A stretch of DNA of 64,000 nt from Chitinophaga flava (GTDB taxonomy: Bacteria; Bacteroidota; Bacteroidia; Chitinophagales; Chitinophagaceae): assembly GCF_003308995.1 (NCBI RefSeq), contig NZ_QFFJ01000001.1, forward strand, positions 2,232,001 to 2,296,000, given 5' to 3'. Every line of letters begins with the position of its first letter. The first letter of the stretch is position 1. Positions 52,591 through 61,046 of this stretch are shown one piece after another. The translations under genes were made by a program, and so were the position numbers. The notes under the pieces were generated by a model. That model was not told where the DNA came from. It searched no databases and saw nothing but the letters and a program-made list of their open reading frames with translations.

Positions 52591-54120
52591 ATGAACAGAT
52601 TATTTAAAAATACAGCATTATCTCTCTTACTTATATCCTTCTTCCTGGGCAGCTGCGCCACCACTTATTCTGCATACAGCCCCGGACCACAGGTACAGGT
52701 TGGCGCGTCTATCTCATTTTATGATGAATTAAGCCCCTATGGCCGTTGGGTCAGCTACCCTGGTTACAATCAGGTATGGATACCGAATGCAGGCGCGGAC
52801 TTCAGGCCATATTATTCCGGCGGGCACTGGGTTTACACCGATTATGGCTGGACCTGGATGTCTGATTACAGCTGGGGATGGGCAGCCTTCCACTATGGCC
52901 GCTGGATGTACGACGGCATGTATGGCTGGATGTGGATACCCGGTAACGAATGGGGACCTGCATGGGTAGACTGGAGAAGTGGAGGAGACTATTACGGATG
53001 GGCGCCTATGGGCCCTGCATCCTACGCGATGCCTACTGCTTACTGGTCTTTTGTACCCAGAAGATATATCAGCAGTCCGCATGTCAACAACTACTATATC
53101 AACAATAGCCGTAACGTTACCATCATCAACAACACGACTATCATCAACAATAATTATGGTTCCTCCGGCAGAATTTCCAGAGGTCCCAGTGCTAATGAAG
53201 TGGAACGTTATACCGGCGGCGCTATCAGACCTGTAAGAGTAGCCAGCACCGACAGACCCGGCGCCAGCAGAATTCAGAACAACCAGTATCAGATCTTCCG
53301 TCCGGATGCTGCTGCCCTCAACAGAGGCAACAACAGGCCAGCCCGTGATAATGGTAACATCAACAACGGAAATATCAATAACGGTAACAATAACAATGGC
53401 CGTATTTCAAGAGAACCGGTGATTAACAACAATAACAACAACAGCGGCAATAATATACCCGGCAACCCCGGAGGCCGTCCTTCCAGAGTAGGACAGCCTG
53501 GCAATGACCGTCAACCGATACAACAACAGCCTACACAACAACAGCCTACACAACAACAACCGATACAGCAGCCAGGACGCATCCAACGGGACCAGCAGTT
53601 TCAGCGTGACGACCAGATAAGACAACAGCAGATGGAACAACAGCAAAGGATGCAAAGAGATCAACAGTACCAACGCGATCAACAGGCGAGACAACAGCAG
53701 CAACAGATAGAACAACAGCAAAGGGTACAAAGAGATCAACAGTACCAGCGCGATCAGCAGGCGAGACAACAGCAGCAGCAGATGGAGCAACAGCAAAGGG
53801 TACAAAGAGATCAACAGTACCAGCGCGATCAGCAGGCAAGACAACAGCAACAGCAGGTGGAACAACAACAAAGAATGCAGAGAGATCAACAGGCGAGACA
53901 ACAGCAGCAACAGGTGGAACAACAACAAAGAATGCAGAGAGATCAACAGATGAGACAGCAACAACAGCAACAGCAACAACAGCAACAACAGAGACAGCAA
54001 CAGCAGCAACAGGAAAGGATCCAGCGTCAGCAGCAACAAGTACAACGACAATCTCAACCTCAGCCACAACCACGTGAGTCCAATAACAGTGGCAATGGAG
54101 AAAGGATCAGAAGAGACTAG
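52591..54120 (+). CDS. YXWGXW-type lipoprotein with glutamine-rich tandem-repeat tail
   Basis: 509 residues. A lipoprotein signal ends at C22 (FFLGSC). The folded part (about 40-150) is rich in Trp, Tyr and Gly (LSPYGRWVSYPGYNQVW, YGWMWIPGNEWGPAWVDW, YYGWAPMG), as in YXWGXW-repeat/DUF6600 proteins. An Asn-rich linker follows (about 165-295). The last 190 residues are Gln/Arg-rich and include three 25-residue repeats (RVQRDQQYQRDQQARQQQQQ type), 53647-53871, and a shorter fourth copy. It is probably an outer-membrane or surface lipoprotein of unknown role. Its end overlaps the convergent acetyltransferase gene by 4 bases. Confidence 0.88.
   Translation: MNRLFKNTALSLLLISFFLGSCATTYSAYSPGPQVQVGASISFYDELSPYGRWVSYPGYNQVWIPNAGADFRPYYSGGHWVYTDYGWTWMSDYSWGWAAFHYGRWMYDGMYGWMWIPGNEWGPAWVDWRSGGDYYGWAPMGPASYAMPTAYWSFVPRRYISSPHVNNYYINNSRNVTIINNTTIINNNYGSSGRISRGPSANEVERYTGGAIRPVRVASTDRPGASRIQNNQYQIFRPDAAALNRGNNRPARDNGNINNGNINNGNNNNGRISREPVINNNNNNSGNNIPGNPGGRPSRVGQPGNDRQPIQQQPTQQQPTQQQPIQQPGRIQRDQQFQRDDQIRQQQMEQQQRMQRDQQYQRDQQARQQQQQIEQQQRVQRDQQYQRDQQARQQQQQMEQQQRVQRDQQYQRDQQARQQQQQVEQQQRMQRDQQARQQQQQVEQQQRMQRDQQMRQQQQQQQQQQQQRQQQQQQERIQRQQQQVQRQSQPQPQPRESNNSGNGERIRRD
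53647..53928 (+). repeat. In-gene 75-bp tandem repeats
   Basis: Three 75-bp units start at 53647, 53722 and 53797, then a 57-bp partial unit at 53872. They encode 25-residue units beginning R(M/V)QRDQQ. They are in frame and nearly identical at DNA level. Confidence 0.85.
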
Positions 54121-54629
54121 CTGAGGTTATAAACATAGTGATATATCTGATTTTTAATGGAATGAAAGGTTTCACCCTGTGTGGAACCTTTCTTCATTAA
54201 ACGCAGTTCCAGCTCAGCATATCCTTCGTGATGAGGGGGCTGAAAATAAGGTTCATCAAACATTTTATATCCCAGTCTTTCATAGAATACGATCCGGCGA
54301 CGGGCCTGTTCAGTGAGGGGTGGCTCTACTTCCAGCACCAGCCGGCCAAACATTTTCTCCAGCTCTTCCATGATATAGGTACCAATACCACCACCTCTGG
54401 TAGCAGTATGGACCGCGAAATATTCAATAAAGGTAAAATCGGGTAGTGGCCAGTAAAATACAAAACCGGCAAACTGTCCGTCTTTGGTCAAATGTAGCAG
54501 CCGTTGTTTGCCTGTTTCCATCAGGGAAAGTACTACCGGCCAATCCCGTCTCTCTTCATAGGGAAAAGCTTCTTCATACAGCTCTCTGACTGCTTCATCC
54601 GGGGTACTGACAGGTTTTAATGTAATCAT
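54117..54629 (-). CDS. GNAT family N-acetyltransferase
   Basis: 170 residues. FTFIEYFAVHTATRGGGIGTYIMEEL contains the acetyl-CoA binding loop R-x-x-G-x-G of GNAT enzymes, and ARRRIVFYERLGYKMFDEPYF is the typical C-terminal FYxxxGF-like strand. The substrate is unknown. It is 9 bases downstream of the coiled-coil anchored protein gene, so the two may share a transcript. Confidence 0.85.
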   Translation of the reverse strand: MITLKPVSTPDEAVRELYEEAFPYEERRDWPVVLSLMETGKQRLLHLTKDGQFAGFVFYWPLPDFTFIEYFAVHTATRGGGIGTYIMEELEKMFGRLVLEVEPPLTEQARRRIVFYERLGYKMFDEPYFQPPHHEGYAELELRLMKKGSTQGETFHSIKNQIYHYVYNLS

Positions 54630-54638
54630 GCGGTAAAA

Positions 54639-55256
54639 TTACGGATTCTTTGGGGCGGAGGGCACACATTCAAACGGATCAGGGTTACCTGCGGGCGCGG
54701 GTTTGTCTGCTGCCCAGCAGAAATTCATCGCCTGACTGGTGATACTAACCAGCTGCAGATTGACCTTACTACCCTTACGGCTGTTGGACGCTGCGATGCT
54801 TCGCTCCCCTTTTTCCGGGATATTGTTGAGGGTATATTGTTCTGTCTTAAAGATATCATTATTATTACGCATATATTGTACAGTAACCACCACATTATCT
54901 ATTGGGTATTCTGTCTGGTTACGCACAATAATACTAAGTCCTTTGATACCGCCCAGAAAACCGGTCCGGTAATCGCTGGCCCCTACAGTGATGAACTGCT
55001 GCCAGTTGCGGCGGTAATAGGTACGTCTTTCGATGAACTGCCCGGCCACCCGCTGTTGAACGGCCTGACGGTCGGCTATCTGATGGTTTACACTATTGTA
55101 TTGTTCCAGTGTTTTGCGAAGGTCCCTGTTTTCATTCCCTAAACGTTGGTTTTCAGCAAGTACTTTCCGTACCTGCGTTTGTTGCCGGCAATAACCAAGG
55201 GCCAGGATTATGGTAAGTGTGCTTAGTATCAAAGGGATTATATAATTTCGCTTCAT
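54639..55256 (-). CDS. Membrane-anchored coiled-coil protein (unknown)
   Basis: 205 residues from ATG 55256 (MKRNYIIPLILSTLTIILAL); an upstream in-frame start at 55343 would reach into the divergent gene and is rejected. One N-terminal helix is followed by a coiled coil (VRKVLAENQRLGNENRDLRKTLEQY) and a beta domain (IKGLSIIVRNQTEYPIDNVVVTVQYM), which looks like an FxLYD/immunoglobulin-like fold. The C-terminus is Pro-rich. I do not recognise the family. Confidence 0.75.
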   Translation of the reverse strand: MKRNYIIPLILSTLTIILALGYCRQQTQVRKVLAENQRLGNENRDLRKTLEQYNSVNHQIADRQAVQQRVAGQFIERRTYYRRNWQQFITVGASDYRTGFLGGIKGLSIIVRNQTEYPIDNVVVTVQYMRNNNDIFKTEQYTLNNIPEKGERSIAASNSRKGSKVNLQLVSITSQAMNFCWAADKPAPAGNPDPFECVPSAPKNP

Positions 55257-55260
55257 ACGG

Positions 55261-55306
55261 TGGCATTCAGAAAAAATAATGCCAACGACTGTTTTTATTA
55301 TTTTTG
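55261..55306. promoter_or_regulatory. Divergent regulatory region with inverted repeat
   Basis: TGGCATT (55261-55267) / AATGCCA (55278-55284), loop of 10, lies between the divergent genes. TATTTTTG at 55299-55306 is a -7-type box pointing to the rightward gene, without a clear -33 box. Confidence 0.35.
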
Positions 55307-55320
55307 TATAAATAGTATCA

Positions 55321-56487
55321 ATGGAATTGATTTTAGTAGACAACGCTCAAAAGGCAGCGGAGTTCCTGGCAGTACACGTTAGATTAAACAAAGACGTACC
55401 TGGATGGATCAGGCCACTGGACAAGGATATTGATGGTGTTTTTGACCCTCAGAAGAACAAGGCATTCCGGCATGGGGAGTGCATACGGTGGATCATGAAA
55501 GACAAACAGGGCCAACTGACCGGTAGGATCGCTGCATTTGTCAATAAAAAGTATACCAATAAAGGAGATAAGGTAAAAGTTGGAGGTATTGGCTTTTTCG
55601 ACTGTATCGATGACCAGGAAGCGGCCAACCAACTGTTTGATACCGCCAAAAAATGGTTGCAGGAAAGAGGGATGGAAGCCATGGACGGCCCTATCAACTT
55701 CGGGGAGCGTAACAACTGGTGGGGATTACTGACCCAGGGTTATCACGAGCCTTTATATTGCATGAACTTCAACCCACCCTACTATGTGCGGTTATTTGAG
55801 ACTTACGGCTTCAGACTGTTTTTCAATCAGATATGTTACGGTATGGGAAGCCGTGGTGAGCTGGCCCAAAAGTTCCATACCCGGCATGCCGCCATTAGCC
55901 AGGATCCTAATTTCAGCGCAAAACATATCCGCAAAAACCAGCTGGAGAAATTCGCGGAAGACTTCAGCACTGTATATAACAAAGCCTGGGCGCAACATGC
56001 CGGCGGAAAGGAAATTAGCAAGGGGCAGGCACTGAGCCTCTTCAACCAGATGAAGCCGCTGCTGGACGAAAAAATTGCCTGGTTTGCCTATTATAAAGAT
56101 GAACCGATCGGCATCTGGCTTAATCTGCCCGACCTGAACCAGTACATAAAGCATATGAACGGGAAAATGGGCCTGTGGGGCAAACTCTTGTTTGTATGGA
56201 TGAAACTCACCAGACAATGTAATAAGATGGTGGGTATCATTTTCGGGATAGTGCCGGAGTTCCAGAGTAAAGGAGTGGATGCTTACCTTATTATGGAAGG
56301 CGCCAGAGTGATACAGCCCCGGAGCATGCCTTATGAGTCTTATGAAATGCAATGGGTCGGGGACTTCAATCCCCGGATGCTGAACGTGGCAGCCAGCCTT
56401 GGCGCATCTCCTACCAGGACGCTGACCACCTACCGGTGTATGTTTGATCCCAGCATACCAGTGGAAAGACATCCGATTTTAGAATAA
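55321..56487 (+). CDS. Conserved GNAT-fold-like protein of unknown function
   Basis: 388 residues. The N-terminal half has VRLNKDVPGWIRPLDKDIDGVFDP and GGIGFFDCIDDQEAANQLFDTAKKWL. The centre reads DGPINFGERNNWWGLLTQGY, and the last third EFQSKGVDAYLIMEGARVI, which resembles a GNAT acetyl-CoA loop. Related Bacteroidota proteins of this length carry inconsistent names. The reaction is unknown. It is monocistronic: a terminator follows directly. Confidence 0.75.
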   Translation: MELILVDNAQKAAEFLAVHVRLNKDVPGWIRPLDKDIDGVFDPQKNKAFRHGECIRWIMKDKQGQLTGRIAAFVNKKYTNKGDKVKVGGIGFFDCIDDQEAANQLFDTAKKWLQERGMEAMDGPINFGERNNWWGLLTQGYHEPLYCMNFNPPYYVRLFETYGFRLFFNQICYGMGSRGELAQKFHTRHAAISQDPNFSAKHIRKNQLEKFAEDFSTVYNKAWAQHAGGKEISKGQALSLFNQMKPLLDEKIAWFAYYKDEPIGIWLNLPDLNQYIKHMNGKMGLWGKLLFVWMKLTRQCNKMVGIIFGIVPEFQSKGVDAYLIMEGARVIQPRSMPYESYEMQWVGDFNPRMLNVAASLGASPTRTLTTYRCMFDPSIPVERHPILE

Positions 56488-56520
56488 AAAAGGGGCATCC
56501 CTGTAAAATATACTACTTCA

Positions 56521-56550
56521 AAAACGCGAAGGAAATATCCTTCGCGTTTT
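56521..56550 (+). terminator. Terminator of the GNAT-like gene
   Basis: Perfect 13-bp stem aaaacgcgaagga (56521-56533) / tccttcgcgtttt (56538-56550) with loop aata, followed by TTT. Confidence 0.88.
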
Positions 56551-56778
56551 TTTATTGAATGGGATATGGAGCCCCTCACACCATCGTTCTATTTCAGGGC
56601 ATGACAACTTTAGACAGGAGAGATGTATGACTGCCGTAACCGGCCACAGCAGCAGACTTCATTACACCATATCAATATCTTACCTGCGCTTGCGGGGAAA
56701 ATAAATCCCTTAATTATGGTTATATTTAAATCCCTTTAACAGCGACCATACGTATTGTATTTAATCTGATGTTTTGTT

Positions 56779-58884
56779 ATGACCAACTTATATCCTGAAA
56801 GTCCGGGGGTGAAAGATCCTTTGTTCTTCCAGCCTTCGGCGCTGTTTAGGCTGCAGATTGTCAAGGTTACCGGCTTTATATTGCTCTTTTTTCTGTTGTA
56901 TGTGATCATATTATTGACAGCTGTAGCCCTGGCCGCTGGCTTTGTTGCAGCCGGCGTAGCTTTACCGGGTTATTATCCGAGTATCTACACCTTCATTGTA
57001 GGGCCGGCCCTCCTATTGCTGGGAGGCATGGTACTGTTTTTTCTGATTAAGTTTCTGTTTTATCAGCGGCCACCGGTCAACCCCTATCGTACGTTGATTG
57101 ATGCAGACCATCATCCCCGTTTATTCGATTTTATTTCCAGACTGGTAAAGGAGACGCGGATTCGTTTTCCGAAGAGGATTTTTGTTGTACCGGAAGTACA
57201 GGCATCGGTATTTTACAATACCAGTTTTTTCAGTCTTTTATGGCCCTCCGCCATGAACCTGGAGATTGGACTAGGGCTGGTGAACAGTCTTAATATCAGT
57301 GAGTTTAAAATGGTGCTGGCACATGAGTTTGCGCATTTTTCCCGGCGCAGCATGAAGCTGGGCAGTTATGTGTATACCCTGAACAAGGTGTTATACAACA
57401 TGCTTTATGAAAATGACAGCTGGAATGAGCTGGTAATACGCTGGAGCAGTCATGGCAGTCTTCCCGGCTTTTTTGCTCACCTGACCAGAATGATTGTGAA
57501 CAGTATGCAGTTTTTGCTGAAGAAAGTATACCATCTGATCAACCGGCAATATCTGGTATTAAGCCGGGAAATGGAGTTCCGGGCCGATGCTGTGGCTGTT
57601 TCCCTGGCAGGCACAGCTGCAGCGGTCAGTGGCACCAGAAGGCTGGAGATGGGCAGCTATTGTATGGATTACTGTATGCATCGTTTATCCGATCCGGAGG
57701 CTGCAGGACAGCGTTTCCGCAACCTGTTCAGCACCCATAGGGTTGTAATGGATTATTTTGCGGAGCAGAACCATCTTTCCATTGATGCAGCAGGCCTGCC
57801 AGTAATAACAGACAATTATTTCCAGACTTTTCTGAAAAGCCGGGTACAGCTACGGGAGCAATGGACAACCCATCCTACGCGGGAAGACAGGGAACAACGG
57901 TATCTGGCTGCAGCCGTATCCTGCAAAGAGGCCACCGGGAGCGCCTGGCAGCTGTTCAACAACCCTGAATCCCTGCAGGAACAAAACACAAAACTAATAT
58001 ACGACCTATCAGCGCCGGATATACAGGAGGACTTCTGGATAGAACCGGCAGCATTCATAGAAGACCTTACCCGGAAACACCGTTTATACGAATACCCCAC
58101 AGTCTTCAACGATTATTATGACAACCGGTCTTTTCCACCGGTCCAGCATAACGGTCCATTACCGGAAACTGCTGCCACCCTGAACTTTGCCCAGCTGTAT
58201 CATCCGGACATTATCCTGCGGATGCGCCGGTATTACCGGGATAAACAGGATGTGGAGACCTTGCAGGCCATTGCATCGGGGCAGTTTCAGACCCGTGTCT
58301 TTGAATTTGATGGTCAGCAATACAAGGCGGCCGAAGCCCGGGTGCTGTTGCGTAAACTGGCCATACATGTGGCAGAGGAACAAAGCTGGCTGCTGTCGCA
58401 CGACCAGCTGGCTTACCGTTATCATTATCAGCGCGCCCTGGAGAAGGGTCCTGACATAGCCCGGCAGCAGGAAGAACAATACCAGGACATCCTGTTGTAC
58501 CAGGAATTCGCGCAGCGACTGAATGATCAGGTGATAAGCATTATCCATGGCATCAGCCAGATATTTAATATTGGCCATGATACCTTGCCCTTACTGGGTC
58601 CGTGGCTGGAGGAGCTGAATGCAGAGTGCTGGCGTTTCAGGCGTTTGTTGCACGAAGCTACTGTATCTACCGGCTATTCGGGCACACTCAGTCCTGAGTT
58701 GTATGAGCAGGTGCAGCGGTTTACCGATCAGGAATGTGTTTTTATACAACAGGAAGTACCCGATTATGCAGCCCTTCAGGAGTTGCATGAGGTGATCTCC
58801 GCTGTTATGGAACAATATAACAACAGCAATATCCTGTTGAAGAAGTCCTACCTGGAGTTGCTGCTGACTTTGGAGCCGGGTTGA
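56779..58884 (+). CDS. Membrane-bound M48 family zinc metallopeptidase
   Basis: 701 residues. Two membrane helices lie near the N-terminus (about 30-60 and 73-97). The zinc-binding HEFAH is in MVLAHEFAHFS near residue 182, and the third ligand is expected in LSREMEFRADAVAV at about 262. The long C-terminal half (about 330-700) is mostly helical and has no motif I recognise, so the protein is about twice the size of HtpX. It may take part in membrane-protein quality control. dnaX follows after 88 bases on the same strand. Confidence 0.88.
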   Translation: MTNLYPESPGVKDPLFFQPSALFRLQIVKVTGFILLFFLLYVIILLTAVALAAGFVAAGVALPGYYPSIYTFIVGPALLLLGGMVLFFLIKFLFYQRPPVNPYRTLIDADHHPRLFDFISRLVKETRIRFPKRIFVVPEVQASVFYNTSFFSLLWPSAMNLEIGLGLVNSLNISEFKMVLAHEFAHFSRRSMKLGSYVYTLNKVLYNMLYENDSWNELVIRWSSHGSLPGFFAHLTRMIVNSMQFLLKKVYHLINRQYLVLSREMEFRADAVAVSLAGTAAAVSGTRRLEMGSYCMDYCMHRLSDPEAAGQRFRNLFSTHRVVMDYFAEQNHLSIDAAGLPVITDNYFQTFLKSRVQLREQWTTHPTREDREQRYLAAAVSCKEATGSAWQLFNNPESLQEQNTKLIYDLSAPDIQEDFWIEPAAFIEDLTRKHRLYEYPTVFNDYYDNRSFPPVQHNGPLPETAATLNFAQLYHPDIILRMRRYYRDKQDVETLQAIASGQFQTRVFEFDGQQYKAAEARVLLRKLAIHVAEEQSWLLSHDQLAYRYHYQRALEKGPDIARQQEEQYQDILLYQEFAQRLNDQVISIIHGISQIFNIGHDTLPLLGPWLEELNAECWRFRRLLHEATVSTGYSGTLSPELYEQVQRFTDQECVFIQQEVPDYAALQELHEVISAVMEQYNNSNILLKKSYLELLLTLEPG

Positions 58885-58916
58885 GACGGGCTGAAAGCCG
58901 CTATGGTGGCTATCAT

Positions 58917-58947
58917 TTTTCTCTTAGTGAATTTGTGCGTATTTTCG
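58917..58947 (+). promoter_or_regulatory. Near-consensus promoter of dnaX
   Basis: TTTT (58917-58920), 19 bases, TATTTTCG (58940-58947). Two bases differ from the TTTG / TAnnTTTG consensus. The ATG is at 58973. Confidence 0.45.
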
Positions 58948-58972
58948 GCGCACGCGAAAGCGTAGCAGTCAT

Positions 58973-60928
58973 ATGGAGAATTTTATCGTTTCAGCCCGTA
59001 AATACCGTCCGCAGAACTTTTCAACGGTTGTAGGACAAGCACATATCACCACCACGCTCAAGAATGCCATCCGTAACAGTCAGCTGGCGCATGCCTTTCT
59101 TTTCTGCGGTCCCCGTGGCGTAGGAAAGACCACCTGTGCCCGTATCCTGGCGAAGACCATCAACTGCGAAAACCTGCAGCCGGATGGTGAAGCCTGTAAT
59201 GAATGTCATTCCTGCAAATCCTTCAATGAAGGCAGTTCCTTCAACATTCACGAGCTGGATGCCGCGTCCAACAACTCGGTAGATGATATCCGTACCCTGG
59301 TGGAGCAGGTACGTTTTTCGCCACAGGCCGGAAAATACAAGATCTATATCATAGATGAGGTGCACATGCTCAGCTCCTCGGCCTTTAACGCGTTTCTGAA
59401 AACGCTGGAAGAGCCGCCTTCCTATGCAATCTTCATCCTGGCTACTACAGAAAAACATAAAATATTACCGACCATCCTGAGCCGGTGTCAGATATTTGAC
59501 TTCAAACGTATCACCATCCAGGATACAGTAGACCACCTGCAGGAGATCTGTACCAAAGAACATATCCAGGCAGATGCTGATGCCCTGCATCTGGTAGCCC
59601 AGAAAACAGATGGGTGTATGCGTGACTCACTGAGCACCCTGGACAAAATCGTGAGTTTTACCAGCGGGCATCTCACCTATCAGAATACGCTGGAGCACCT
59701 GAACATCCTGGACTATGATTATTTCTTCAGGATCATGGATACCGTATTACGGCAGGATGTGGCCAATGCACTGCTGATCTATGATGAAATTTTACAGAAA
59801 GGTTTTGAAGGCGACAACTTCCTGAACGGCTGGGCGGAGTTTCTGCGTAATCTGCTGTTGAGCAAAGAAGAAAAAGCTTTTCACCTGGTAGAAGTATCGG
59901 GCAACCTGAAAGAAAGATATAAACAGTTGTCTGGCCAGATCAGCCCTGCTTACCTGATCACCGCCCTTCAGTTACTCAATGAAACGGAGATCAACTACCG
60001 GCTGGCCCGCAACAAGCGGCTGCATGTGGAGATGGCGCTGATCAAGCTCTGTTTTCTGCAGCAGGCAGTCAGCCTGGTAAGTGACGACAATAACGGCGAG
60101 GTCGTAAAAAAAAAGCTGGTAGCTGACGGAACACCTCCGCAGCGGCTAAGAGCACCAGGAGCACAGCCGGTAACGACCAAAAGCCTGACTGACAAACCTG
60201 CGACCAGTGCCAGTATCGCGGCACAGTCTCCTGAAACAGCCAGACTGACTGTAGAGACACCAGCAGCCATGCCATCAGCCAACCCGGCACAACCAGCTTC
60301 TGCCGTTAACACGACCACAGCGGCCCAGCCTGCTATGCCAGTGAATACGACCACCGCACCGGCAGCCAACACACAGGCTCCAGTCACCCATACGGCACCT
60401 GCCACCATGCAGGGAAATGCTACAACAACGGCTACACCGGCAGCAGCTAAAGCTACACCAGCCGCGCCAGCCAGCAAGCTGACAGGGCTGGCAGCCATGA
60501 AAGAAGCCCTGGCAGCCAAACAGCAGACCACCAGCACCGTACAAAGTATTCCGCTCACAGCCGGCGCAGTGGAAGTGTACTGGGAAGAATTCATTGACAG
60601 GTTCAGACAGGCCAACAAAATGACGGTGGTGAGCAATCTGGCACTGGCTAACCTCAAGCTGCTGGATACCGCTGAGATAGGCATCGTGAGCCGTAACATT
60701 GTGCAGTACCGGTTTATGGAAGAGGAGAAACTGGCGATATCAGAGTTTTTCAAACAGAAATTCAACAACCCGGCTATCATCCTCACCCTTCAGCTGGATG
60801 AAAGCCAGCAGGTCCAGGACCTGGGTCCGGCACCGCTTTCCAGCAGGGAACAATTCCAGCAGATGGCGGAACAGTTTCCGCTGGTAAAGGAATTAAAAGA
60901 CAGACTTAATATGGAGCTCGATTTTTAA
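58973..60928 (+). CDS. dnaX: DNA polymerase III gamma/tau subunit
   Basis: Clamp-loader ATPase, 651 residues. Walker A GPRGVGKTTCA, a zinc module (CENLQPDGEACNECHSC), Walker B region IYIIDEVHMLS, and sensor region LATTEKHKILPTILSRCQIF lie in the first 200 residues. Domain III runs to about 365. A long Ala/Thr/Pro-rich linker (about 385-515) leads to a C-terminal domain (VEVYWEEFIDRFRQANKM onward) that presumably binds the polymerase or helicase as tau does. No programmed frameshift site for a gamma form was recognised. Confidence 0.95.
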   Translation: MENFIVSARKYRPQNFSTVVGQAHITTTLKNAIRNSQLAHAFLFCGPRGVGKTTCARILAKTINCENLQPDGEACNECHSCKSFNEGSSFNIHELDAASNNSVDDIRTLVEQVRFSPQAGKYKIYIIDEVHMLSSSAFNAFLKTLEEPPSYAIFILATTEKHKILPTILSRCQIFDFKRITIQDTVDHLQEICTKEHIQADADALHLVAQKTDGCMRDSLSTLDKIVSFTSGHLTYQNTLEHLNILDYDYFFRIMDTVLRQDVANALLIYDEILQKGFEGDNFLNGWAEFLRNLLLSKEEKAFHLVEVSGNLKERYKQLSGQISPAYLITALQLLNETEINYRLARNKRLHVEMALIKLCFLQQAVSLVSDDNNGEVVKKKLVADGTPPQRLRAPGAQPVTTKSLTDKPATSASIAAQSPETARLTVETPAAMPSANPAQPASAVNTTTAAQPAMPVNTTTAPAANTQAPVTHTAPATMQGNATTTATPAAAKATPAAPASKLTGLAAMKEALAAKQQTTSTVQSIPLTAGAVEVYWEEFIDRFRQANKMTVVSNLALANLKLLDTAEIGIVSRNIVQYRFMEEEKLAISEFFKQKFNNPAIILTLQLDESQQVQDLGPAPLSSREQFQQMAEQFPLVKELKDRLNMELDF

Positions 60929-60992
60929 GCAGGTTCTGTATATTATTATATTAACGATCATTAGACATTTTTAAACCGTTTAGCATTCCTTC

Positions 60993-61024
60993 TTTGCGTT
61001 TTTGCGCAAAAACATGTAGGTTTG
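60993..61024 (+). promoter_or_regulatory. pdhC promoter with an internal 16-bp palindrome
   Basis: TTTG (60993-60996), 20 bases, TAGGTTTG (61017-61024). The spacer holds the perfect palindrome GTTTTTGCGCAAAAAC (60998-61013), placed as an operator between the two promoter boxes. Confidence 0.65.
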
Positions 61025-61046
61025 AGCAAAATTTTTAATAAACACT

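Noticed and set aside
53407..54069. Long leucine-rich and valine-rich open frames antisense to the glutamine-rich lipoprotein tail
   Set aside because: CAA/CAG repeats read backwards give Leu/Val/Ala strings. There is no start context and no independent protein-like content.
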